Source: Camellia lanceoleosa (taxonomy: Eukaryota; Streptophyta; Magnoliopsida; Ericales; Theaceae). From it: a stretch of 64,000 bases of DNA. Shown in pieces: positions 23,885-33,766 of the stretch (positions are counted from its first letter, which is position 1; each line of letters starts with the position of its first letter). The position numbers and the translations under genes are program-made. The notes under the pieces are model-generated. The model had not been told where the DNA came from, did not search any database, and worked only from the letters and a program-made list of their open reading frames with translations. The stretch spans positions 88,870,084 through 88,934,083 of the forward strand of contig CM045770.1 in the NCBI GenBank assembly GCA_025200525.1, in the 5' to 3' direction.

Positions 23885-25660
23885 TGTTGAAAGTCCCACA
23901 TCGATTACAAAATACATTTTAAGGTGGACATACTTCTATATAAGTGCAAGTGCAGATGGTTAGCTCATTGGCTTCTATGGTTCTTTCTTGATTTAATGAG
24001 CTATTACAAGCCGAGCCCGAGTTATATAAATTTTAGTTGTGCCGAGCTGGATTTTGGCCATAGTTCCATTGGGATTTTGGCCATAGTTCCTTCGCCAAAG
24101 TTGTGTAATTTCTTGAGGGCTTTGTTGTGAGTGGTGGAGATCGAGTTTCATCGTCGTCGATTTTGAGGTTTTAACTCTTTTCATCTTCTCCATTTCAGCT
24201 CTGAATTTGAGGTAGGGATTCCTACTCATTCTTATGTGTTTTAACATAAATGTTGAGTTATTTGTATAGCTGGTTTGATTTGGGAACTTAAGGTTAGAGA
24301 TGTGTAATGTTGAAAACAGGGGTTTTGTTCAATTGACTCATATCTGTGTGTTTTGGGTTTAAAATGGAGATTATTGATGTTTTTGATAATATTCGAGCCT
24401 TTGGGTTAATATTGAGGGAAAAAAAAAAGGAAAATGCCATGTTTGGGTATATTTGGATCATTACTGTAATTAATGGCAATTAATACGGAAATATGAAATT
24501 GAGCTGGAAATAATAAAATCGACTCAATATGAGGTAGAATGGTGGAGTTGAATTCATTAATCACTCACTTTGAAAATGTTGAGATTATATATATCTGTTG
24601 TAGCATTTATTTTCTGTTTAGAAATAACTGCTTTGAGCTATCGGTGGAGGATAGTCGTGATTGTTGTAGACAATGCATGATGCTTAGGCAAACTAATACT
24701 AATCAATTGAAATGTCATCGAATATGACGGTTGTGATAATACATCGAATTAGTGTATTAAATGAACATATATATGATGATGTTTATATACATTGTGTTGT
24801 GTGGGAGGAGATAGTGGATGTACTCCACGGTTTAAGGGAAGATAGGGGATGGACTCTTAAACCGGATTTTGTGTGACATTGATACAGCACTACAATGTGT
24901 ATCAAGTGTTGATTATGAAGTGTTGAATTGATTTGATATAGCACAAAAATGTATATCTTTATCAATTGTGAAATGTAGAAGTGTTTCTATGTTATGTTGA
25001 TACAACACCAGTATATCATATATGAAGTATGGAAGTGTTTTGTTTGAGATTGATACAGCAAATATGTGTATCTATTGTGAAGTACGAAATGTTTAATTTG
25101 AGTCTTTATCTTAATTGAAATGGAAGTACTGTTGATATGAGATGTAATCTCACTTAAAGGGTATGGTCAGGTTCTGAGCCAGGATTATGAATTAAGAAAT
25201 GAAAATTATTATGAAACATGGATACATTTGTCATGTAATTGAAACGGATTATGAATGGATATATGTGAATCAAACATTTATCGAATGCTCACGTTTTAGT
25301 TATTGCTCATATTATGTTTAGCATATCTCTACTGGGCTGTTAGCTCACCATATACGGGAATATCATTTTTAGGTGCAGGTGAGATGTTACCTCCAAGGCA
25401 ATAGCATGGATGGACTCTCGGGAAGCAAGAGTTTCCTAGTTATGCTTTATGTGTGCGTGAGTGTTATTTGTAAAGCCAAGGGCTTAATGTGTAATGAGCG
25501 AGACTCTATTTGTGTAATCAAGCAATGTCTTGGAAAGATGAAAACCTATATGGCATTTAATTGCTTGCTAAACAGTGAACTTTGATATATGAATTTATGT
25601 TGTTTCTTATATTTATTCCGCATATAAGTTATCTTTATTGAAATATTTCGGGGCGTGACA
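23885..25660 (+). mobile_element. Possible solo LTR (TGTTGAAAGTCCCACATCG...GGGGCGTGACA)
   Basis: The right edge TTTCGGGGCGTGACA and left edge TGTTGAAAGTCCCACATCGA look like ends of plant LTRs. A TATA-like CTATATAAGTG near 23936 follows the left edge. There is no coding capacity. A matching 5-bp target duplication was not found, so this may be two unrelated ends, a truncated LTR, or an untranslated gene remnant. Confidence 0.3.
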
Positions 25661-26331
25661 CTCTTCTTCTCTCTTCTCTCTCTTCCTCCCTCCCTCTGTT
25701 TTAGAGATACAAAAGCGAAAAAAAAAAAGCCCAAAACGACGTCATTTTGGGCAGTCGAGCCATTTGGACCAAAGGCATTTCGAGCTACGAAATATTATCC
25801 AAAAAAAATATATAACATTACCACAAAAAGCATAACTTCATTTTTCATTTTTGAATCACATATTATCATAACTCTACTACAAAATTGAGTAATATTTACT
25901 ATAAAAATATGTAACATGAACAAAAAAAAAAAAAATTGCATAATAAGGTACATAGGCCTCGTTTGTTTGGACAAACTAGATAGAGAGGGATTGCAATCGA
26001 TGGATTATTAGTCCTAGAAAAAATAGTGCCTTGATTATTTTGTTGAAAATAATGCATACCTCATTTCTATTTTCTCATAGGATTGAATGTTTGAAAATAA
26101 CTATCTTAGTGAATTTTGTGTTTAGTTAAAAAATTATAAAGAAAGATAACTAATTAAAAGACTATTTTATTATTTTAAAAATTATTTGACAATGTTAAAT
26201 CTAACTTTTTTAATTTAATATATATATATTTTTTTTGACAAGCACTTGCAACATGTTTTGAAGTCCAATAATTAACCTAAAGTTTTAGCTCATCAATGAG
26301 CTCCTCCAAAATTATTAATTAAATATAAATA

Positions 26332-26718
26332 GAGTAAATTATATCAGTAGTTCACGTATTTTGATGATTGTGTTATTTTGATTTTTGTAATTTTAATTGA
26401 CTAATTTTGATCATGAATTTATGATTTTTTTCAATTTGGTTGAATTGATTACAATTATTGGTGATTTTTTAATGAAAAATGTGCACATGGTGACATGTGT
26501 CATGTTTTTATAAATAAAATTGTATACTTGTTTAACTTAATGAGTTAATCTCAACCAACTTCATAACCATTTCCCTTCCAAAAATTCTAATTGGTGTAAT
26601 TAATTAAATCAAATTGATCCAAAATTTAAAATTAAAGGTTAATATCCAGCTAATTAGAATTATAAGAATCAAAATAACACATGAGGCAAAATATAAGGAC
26701 TATTAATATAATTTGCCC
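26332..26718. mobile_element. 387-bp Mutator-type MITE with 9-bp target duplication
   Basis: Ends GAGTAAATTATATCAGTAGT and, inverted, GGGCAAATTATATTAATAGT; the similarity continues for more than 60 bases through TGTGTTATTTTGATT. Perfect 9-bp flanks ATATAAATA lie at 26323-26331 and 26719-26727. No coding capacity. Confidence 0.8.
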
Positions 26719-27114
26719 ATATAAATATTACCCATTTGGACAAGTATGTTAGAAGTATTTGGATCTACACACTATCATAACCATCATTAATTCTGAAAAT
26801 ATTTCTCAAGAATATGTTTTCAATATTTAGAGGATGAAGAAAAATATTCATCTATTTACTCTCATTTTGGAATGATTGGCAACAAATGAACTATATTGTT
26901 TTTTTTTTGAACATTAGATCACTTATGGCGCTTTATGTAATTTGGTCTAATAGTTTTTTTTTTTTTAATGATAAAGATACGTGTTGAAAAGTTATCAGAA
27001 AAGTCGCTAAGTCGCTAAAAAATTGGAAGAAAAAGTCATTGGGAAAGTCACTAGCAGCTGATAGCAATGGCCGTTAGCAGCTATTGGTGGTGATGAGCTG
27101 GACAAATAAGTGAT

Positions 27115-27260
27115 ATAAATAGATAAGTAAATAAATAGGTGAAATGTATATAAATAGGTAACATTTGGATAGATAGTTAAATAGATAGGTAACGCGTATG
27201 CAAATAGGTTATATTTGAACAGATAGATAAATAGGTAAAAATTTGAATAAATATGTGTCT
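27115..27260. repeat. Irregular AAATAGGT(A) tandem repeat
   Basis: Repeated units such as AGATAAATAGGTAA, AAATAGGTGAAATGTATAT and AAATAGGTTATATTTG follow one another with changes. It lies just before the second part of the antisense gene. Confidence 0.55.
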
Positions 27261-27343
27261 TTTAGACCTAAAAAGATTTGAATTTATATTGACCCAATAA
27301 TTTTTGAAGTAGATCTCTGGCCTAAGTGCCTATTAATCTACAC

Positions 27344-28617
27344 ATGGCTAAAGCCACAACCACAGAGGTTGGGTCAGAAAATACTGTGCCAATTTCCAAA
27401 CTAGTTGAAATAGAGAAGACAACCTCTGTGTCTGAGAAGAGACCTGCCGAGGTTGAGGCAATCGACAAACCACCACAAAAAAGGTCGAGATTCGAAGGTG
27501 CTACTCACTTTGGTGCTTTCCCTGCTGACAAGCCCTGGGTTCCATCCATTAGGGTCGGAGACCAACCTTTGTTAACTAGGAACAGTGCCTTCGACAGTGT
27601 AAAACTCAGTGCCGCCATTTCTACTGTCGTTTTTCTACCGGCCGACCTCAATCGTATGGTCGAGCTGACTGAATATGAGAACTATACGCTAATAATGCAT
27701 CACTGCGTCCTGGTAAGTCTCTTTACTTTATCTCTTAAGGTTTTCCAACACTTAGCCAAATTTTCACTAATCTGTTTCATTTCTTACAGGCCATCAGTAG
27801 GGTCACTCCTTCGTGGTCAAAACCGAGGAGTTTAAGAAGGAGTTAACCAAGTCGACTAAGGAGGTAGCCAAACTCCTTATTTCTCTTAATCAAGTCGAGG
27901 CTCGCGTTCGAGGTTTGCTGGACCAGGCAAAGACTGCCCAAGCAACCCAAGTTAAAGTTAAAAATCACGTCGAAGTGCTTGAGAATGTTGCCGAGGTCGC
28001 CCAGGCCATAGCAAAAGAAGTGAAAGAGAAGGAGGCCCTGGTCCAAACCGAGCTCCAAACTACTCTGGCTACTAAAGAGGCTGATCTCAAGGCTGCCGAC
28101 GAGAAAGCCTACATCGAAGGGGGAGCCAATGTTTGTGATGCCTACAAAAAGCAAGTCAATCAGGCATGCAACAAGGGTTACACCCTTGGCTGGTTGGCTG
28201 TTTTAAAGGAGTTGGTCATCTTGTATGACTCACCTCTTTGGGATACAAGCCGACTTGTCATGTCGTTCCCTCTTACTCTAAGCCAATTTGAAGATAAGGC
28301 TAAAGGTGAGTAAAAAGCCGAGGCCAAAGCCGATGCTGAAGAATCTGCTAGGGCCAAGTCCCCAATTCTGAATAAACAAGTCCTGGACTTAACTCAGGGC
28401 GAAGAGGATGATGAGGTCCGCAAACATATCTCTGCTAAGAAAGCCACATCTAAGGTCAAGACTGCGACTGCCGAGAGGAGCCTGGACTAGACTTTTCTTT
28501 AGATTGACACCAAGATCGAGGCCGAGAATTCAAAGCAATTGTATGCCGAGGCCGAAACAATGGCAACAACTGAGGTTGATCAGTTCGAGACCATTGCCAA
28601 AGATCATAGTGCTTAGT
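27344..28617 (+). pseudogene. Antisense gene of the Tat-type element, 3' part (coiled-coil)
   Basis: Continues the gene left at 17216. The first exon, MAKATTTEVGSENTVPISKL to MHHCVL, has a Lys/Arg-rich KKRSRFEG-like segment and ends at a GTAAGT donor (27713). The intron ends TTCTTACAG (27789). The next exon needs one frame change to reach VVKTEEFKKELTKSTKEVAK. That part is rich in Ala/Glu/Lys heptads and is probably a coiled coil to about residue 130. The CNKGYTLGWLAVLKEL region after it is typical of the C-terminal part of these plant proteins. In-frame stops occur at 28311 and 28487, with an acidic GEEDDE tail between them and readable sequence to the TAG near 28615. The same gene type with intact frames would give a protein of several hundred residues. 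Function is unknown. Confidence 0.75.
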
Positions 28618-29400
28618 TTTTTTTCCTTTTTTCCTTTGAACTTTTTCTCTTTTCAATACTTTTTTCTTTCACTCTTGAACACCTGTAATAGTTTGTTTGT
28701 TAGGCCGAAGTGCCATCTCTTATACTTGGACAAGTAATCTTTTATGCCAAGTCGATGTGCCTTTTGTATCTAAACAAGTTTCTTCTTTGAATGCACGCTT
28801 CTTTTTCTGTAAGTATTGAATGCTTCTTTTCATGTATGCTTACTGGTTTCCTTTTATGCCTTGCATGTTTCCACACTTAGAATATTTTTGTAATTTTTCA
28901 AGTATACCTGAACTGTGTAATCATTTCGGGTTAGAATACATATGACATGTATCGCCTCGGATCTACTTTATCTCGAGTGCACCATTAGTTAGTCACCTTG
29001 GACCAACTTCCCTTGGAGTTTACCTTTTACTGTGATCTCAGTCAAACAACACTTAAAAATATTTTATTTAAACATTTTTACAAGTGTTCTTCCTTCACTT
29101 GTACTTGCTATCTTTTATCTATACTTCATTCTTTTAACCCTTCCAAGCTTTGACAAACTGTTTGGTTATCCTAGGTGACAAATATCTCGGGTAACCCTTC
29201 AACTATTTACCTTGGCTGATTCCAACTTGTAAATTCCTTCAAAAAATTTTAACAAGTGTCAAACCTATTCCTGCTACCTACCCCCTAATGTAAATTTGAA
29301 TACCACTTATATTCACATTAAGTAAGCAACTCCAATTCTTGCTGATGTCTGATTCAAATAAAATTTAGCTGAGTTTTGTGACCTCGATCTCTCTGTTAAC
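28618..29400. other. Non-coding 3' side of the antisense gene
   Basis: T-rich sequence after the antisense gene, including CTTTTTCTTT and GTAATAGTTTGTTTG stretches that could serve as its 3' UTR. No further gene was seen before the hAT-type element. Confidence 0.5.
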
Positions 29401-29408
29401 CTAACTAG

Positions 29409-30090
29409 TAGGGGTAAAAGAATAACCGGAAGGACCGATCAAACCGACCGAACGGAACGGTTTTCGGTCGGTGTTTTAAGTTTTCAATAGGTCGGTTCGG
29501 TTCGATTTATTTTTTTCTGTACATTCGGTTCGATTTATGGTTTTTGATTTTTTGAACCGAACCGAACCGAACCGACTTATGTCATTTTAAAAATATTTAA
29601 ATTGATTTGATTAAAATATTGATTTGAATTGATAAAAATATAATTTGAGAGTATGAGTTGTATTTTGAGTTTGTGAGTTAAATTAAAATATTTAAAAATA
29701 TTTTTATAAAATAGAGTTTGAATTTATTTTTATAAAATATTTTAAAATTTAAAAAATTAAAATCACAATATTTTGAAATTAAAATATTTAAAAATATTCA
29801 AAAAATTAAAAAAATCGTAATATATTTAAATATTAAAATATTTAAGATCTTAACAAAATTAAAATATTTTTAAAATATTTAAATGTTTAAAAAATTAAAA
29901 TATTGATTTGAATTGATAAAGAAAAAAAAAGTCAAAAAACCAAAAAACCGTACCGCACTGTAATAAACCGAACCACGCCGGTTTATGTCATTTTTCTGGG
30001 CGGTCGGTTCACAAATATGCAAAACCGAAATTATCAGTTCGGTGCAAAACTAGTGAAAAAACTGACCGAACCGAACCGATTTCACCCCTA
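29409..30090. mobile_element. 682-bp hAT-type non-autonomous element
   Basis: Ends TAGGGGTAAAAG and, inverted, TAGGGGTGAAATCGG. Perfect 8-bp target duplication CTAACTAG lies at 29401-29408 and 30091-30098. Subterminal GGTTCGGTTCG / CCGAACCGAACCGA repeats lie near both ends. The middle is AT-rich with AAAATATTT repeats. Eight-base duplications and TAGGGGTG ends are typical of plant hAT elements. Confidence 0.9.
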
Positions 30091-30129
30091 CTAACTAGAT
30101 CAAACTTAGTTCAACTCTACTGTAGTGGC

Positions 30130-30530
30130 AAGTCTAAGCTACCCGTTATATTTCATTCGGAAACATCGCCAACTTAATTTGACTCTATCATACGGCAAGT
30201 ATAATTCAACTCTTCCATTTGATAAGTCTAAGTTACTTGTTATGTTTCAATTGGAAACATCGCAAATTTAGTTCAACTCTATCATATGATAAGTCTAAGT
30301 TATTCGTCATATTTCAATCAAAAACATCGCAAACTTAGTTTAACTCTGTCATATGGCAAGTATAATTCAACTCTACTATATGTTAAGTCTAAGTTATTCG
30401 TTTTGTGTCAATCGGAAACATCACAAACTTAGTTCAACTTTATCATATGGTAAGTATAATTCAACTCTACTATATGAAAAGTTTAAGTTATTCGTTATAT
30501 TTCAATCGGAAACATCGCCATGAGACTACT
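30130..30530. repeat. 94-bp tandem repeat in the Tat element 3' region
   Basis: The phrase AAACATCGC(A/C)AAACTTAG recurs at about 30161, 30255, 30322, 30416 and 30510. Spacings are 94, 67, 94 and 94 bases, so one unit lost 27 bases. Each unit also has AAGTATAATTCAACTCTACT and TAAGTCTAAGTTATTCG. Tandem repeats between pol and the 3' LTR are known for Tat/Ogre elements. Confidence 0.8.
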
Positions 30531-30639
30531 TCAGTCCTATCGCACAAATATCAACAATAAAAACAAAATCAAGCAAGAATTTTATTAAAACTTCATCTAA
30601 TAAAGTCAGTACATAAATCTAATAAAAGCAAAAACTAAT

Positions 30640-31870
30640 GATAGAAAAACTTTGGATTGCAAGTGTTCCAATGTTCTGGCAACTCCTTGCCATCACTGTC
30701 TGCTAGCCGATATGCTCCTTGCTGGCAACCAAGAGAACTCTGTGAGGCCCTTCCTAGTTTGGGCCAAGCTTTCCCTCCCTAGGATCATTTTTGTTGCTGA
30801 CAACTTTTCTTAGGACGAGGTCCCCAACCTTGAATTTCATTGGGTTAACCTTCTTGTTGTAAGCCCTAGCTAGCTGTTGTTAGTATGCCCCCAGCCGAAT
30901 TACTGTTATTTCTCTTCTTTCTTCTAAGAGATCTAGATCTCGGGCTAGGAATACCTCGTTGGTTCCATCTTTTACTCCCCGGGTTTTGATTCCTGGGATG
31001 CCAACCTCCAATGGGATGATTACTTCAGTGCCATAAGCCATAGCAAAAGGAGATTCCCCTGTTGATTTTCTCGGTGTGGTTCGATATACCTACAGAACAT
31101 TGGGCAATTCTTGCACCTACTTGCTCTTGGCTGCTTCCAGCCTCTTCTTGATCCCATCTAAAATGGTCTTGTTGGTTGCTTCTACATGACCATTACTCTA
31201 GGGGAAACTAACAGTAGAGTAATAGGTTTTGATCTTATATTTTATAAAGAAGCTCTTAATCAGCTTACTGTCAAGCTGAGTTCCATTTTCTACTATAATG
31301 ACCCTTGGGATCCCGAATCTGGTTATTGTTCTTCTAGATGAAGTTCTTCACATCGATATCTTGAATCTTAGCAAAAGGTTCAGCCTCTACCCATTTGGTG
31401 AAGTAGTCTGTGGCTACTAGCAAAAATTTTCTCTGTCCAGTTGCCTAGGGCAGTGGTCCTACCAGGTCCATGCGGCCAAGGACTGGATACTGGGTTCAAA
31501 TCTGCTGCTAGTAAATGTATCAAATGTGCAAACCTTTGACACTTCTTACACTTTCTGTCATAGGCTTCAGCATCCTTCTGTATGTAGGGCCACCAGTACC
31601 CCTAAGTTATGGCCCTATGAACAAGTGATCTGCCCCCAGCATGGCTTCTGTATACACCTTCATGTATTTCGTACAGGAAGCCTTCTACTTGGGATGGGTG
31701 TACATATCTCAAAAAGGGCCCAGTAAAAGACCTTCTGTAAAGATGGCCTTCTACTGTCAAGCTGAGCCTGGCCGACTTTAATCTAGTCTTGTGTGCCTCT
31801 TTTCGGTCATCTGACAGCTTGTCATCCCGGAGGAACGTTACTATTGCATCCATTCAACTTCGACCCATTT
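30640..31870 (-). pseudogene. Integrase of the Tat-type element
   Basis: Reading the minus strand from 31870, the N-terminal zinc-binding region is seen (GPFLRYVHPSQVEGFLYEIH, then HAGGR and KCKKCQRFAH). The catalytic core follows: LLVATDYFTKWVEAEPFAK carries the first Asp. The second Asp motif reads IIVENGTQLDS, so the usual Asp of (S/D)NGTQF is replaced by Glu. The third, Glu motif is in NGHVEATNKTILDGIKKRL. The C-terminal part reads SPFAMAYGTEVIIPLEVG, then VNPMKFKVGDLVLRKV. Several stops and at least one frameshift interrupt it. Its role would be insertion of the cDNA into the genome; here it is inactive. Confidence 0.85.
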
Positions 31871-32500
31871 CCATATACATCGCTTCGTACTCTGTGATAA
31901 GGGGCTCCACACTCGGGCTTGACAAATAATCAACCATTATTGTCCTTGCCTTACCTGATTTCATTGTACTAGCTAGGTTGGCCAAGGCATTGGCATGACT
32001 ATTGTCATCTCGGTTAACTTGCTATAGCCGGTAATTTTCAAATAGTGTTTGTAGCTTGACAACCTCTTTGACATAGGCTATCATTCGTTTATTTTGGGCT
32101 ACATACTCTCCCGTTGCTTAATTCATAATAAGTTGGGAGTTACAAAAAACTACCACATCATCGGTTTCCATGGCTGCTACTAGTTTTAGTTCTGCAATCA
32201 GCGCCTCATACTCTACCTCGTTGTTTGAGGCCTTGAACCCCAAACGACTAGATTGCTCAATTATTTGCCCATCTGGTGATACCAACATCACTCCTGCCCC
32301 TCCTCATTAGCGGTTTACACTTTCATTAACAAACAGGCAGAAGAAATCGCCGATGTAGATATCACAGGGTTTTGCTTGCTCTGTTTTCTTCTGTTTTGCC
32401 AGTGTGGTGTCCTTTGGCCCTAGTTAAATATCTTCTGGTTCTCCTAGACAACTTAAGCCGTAGCTTACCAGAGCCCAACGTGGGATGGCACTAGAGGTGA
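31870..32500 (-). pseudogene. Second (archaeal-type) RNase H domain
   Basis: Between the RNase H end and the integrase the minus strand reads IYIGDFFCLFVNESVNR, GGAGVMLVSPDG, NNEVEYEALIAELKLVAA, DVVVFCNSQLIMN and NSHANALANLAS. This is the second RNase H found in Tat-lineage elements. The motif positions where Asp is usual in SDSQL and ADALA read Asn (FCNSQL, HANALA), and stops interrupt the frame. The domain is therefore inactive in this copy. Confidence 0.75.
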
Positions 32501-32501
32501 A

Positions 32502-32915
32502 CTAGGCCACAAAGTCGGCTAGAACCTGGCCTTTAGTTATTGTTCTAGGCCTGAATTCTAAGTCATACTGACCCAGCACCACTACCCATCTGGCTACTCT
32601 ACTTGTTAGATCTCCATGTTGCAACAAGGACTTCAAAGGATGCTTAGTCAGCACCACAATCTTGTAGGCTTGAAAGTAGTGATTCAATTTTTTCGAAACC
32701 ATCACCAGGGTTAGTGTCAATTTCTCCAAGGGCAAGTACTTGGTTTCTGTACCTGCTAGGGCCTTACTTACATAGTATATCGTCTTTTGTTATCTCTCAT
32801 CATCTTAGATAACTACCGCGCTCACTGCGTGTTCTGAAACTGCCAAGTATATAAACAATTCTTTTCTAGGTACTAGATTTGACAGAACTAGATCTGTTGT
32901 CAGGTACTTTTTCAA
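32502..32915 (-). pseudogene. RNase H and tether region of pol, 3' piece
   Basis: Reads LKKYLTTDLVLSNLVPRKEL, AVSEHAVSAVV, YYVSKALAGTETKYLPLEKL, and TLTLVMVSKKLNHYFQAYKI to FRPRTITKGQVLADFVA. This is the RT-linked RNase H of gypsy elements. Its upstream neighbour in the same protein lies at 40988-41040 (KKVTDFLWTEECEVALAN); solo LTR A was inserted between the two. Stops are present (for example in VI*DDER). Confidence 0.85.
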
Positions 32916-33753
32916 GTTGGTGTAGACACCCCCATTTTTCACCACCTTTAAGACTTGGGCGCCACTGATCATTTACTTGGTGATGAAAGTTGTGCAGTAT
33001 AAAGGTTCGATTTCTTCGACAATAAGAGAGTCAAATCCCAACCTTACACCCCATTTTTGGACTAAAACCATTTTGACCAAAGATTTTAGACCATAAAACC
33101 CTCTCTTTCAAAACTTGAAAGAGAGTTCCTACGATCTTCCGAGGCTCGCATTTCGTTAAATGTTGCATTTTTCAGTAAACCAAGCAAGGATAAAGTAGGA
33201 ATTAATGGAAGAGATGTGAAATCTTTGAAAAAATATTCAAAACACCTTATTTATGGGTTTGGGATTGAAGAAAATGGGAGAGGAGAGAAGAAAACTAGTT
33301 GAGGAGAAGTTTGGCATAAATTCGGGTAGGATCAAAACTGAACAGTTTTCACTAAAAGAGGCATAACATTTTTCACACTTGGAATTTTGAAGTGAAGCTA
33401 GAACCATTGGAAATAAGACTTCCAGGGCTTCAATTTAGGCTCAAGAATGACCTCCAAATGAGTCCAGATGAAGGAGTTATGTCCGGTTGAAATCAGGCCC
33501 AAAAAGTAGATTTTTCTGGCCAACCAGAGGTGGAGGATGCTGGCTATAAATGGGCTTTTCTGGCCATGTGCCGGCCATGAATGGCCTATGCCGACCCCCT
33601 GCCGTCCAATGGTGATCCATGTCGGCCAACAATGATGAAGTGCCGGCCATCAATGATGGCGTGCCGGCCATCGATGAAAAAAAACAGTTTTTGGCAGATA
33701 TTTTTGTTCTAGCTGTCCCTTTTGGGATATTTTCGACCAAGGCTTGCATTCTT

Positions 33754-33766
33754 CTATATATAGAGG
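33754..33766 (+). promoter_or_regulatory. TATA box of solo LTR A
   Basis: TTCTATATATAGAGG, followed within 80 bases by CTCTCTCTCTACACTTCTCTC. This fits the U3/R boundary of an LTR promoter. Confidence 0.55.

Larger units (their letters stand above)
17217..27320. other. 10-kb block interrupting the antisense gene
   Basis: The two halves of the antisense gene are separated by this block, which contains no retrotransposon coding sequence. It holds a 2.7-kb tandem duplication (17317-22783), a low-complexity region (22900-23470), a possible solo LTR (23885-25660), a Mutator-type MITE (26332-26718) and AAATAGGT repeats (27115-27260). An 8-bp direct repeat TAAGTGCC occurs near its edges (17255 and 27323), but it could be chance. 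Confidence 0.55.

Noticed and set aside
17255..27330. 8-bp direct repeat TAAGTGCC as a target duplication of the 10-kb block
   Set aside because: No inverted or LTR ends adjoin it, and an 8-base match in 10 kb of AT-rich DNA can be chance; noted in the block entry only as a possibility.
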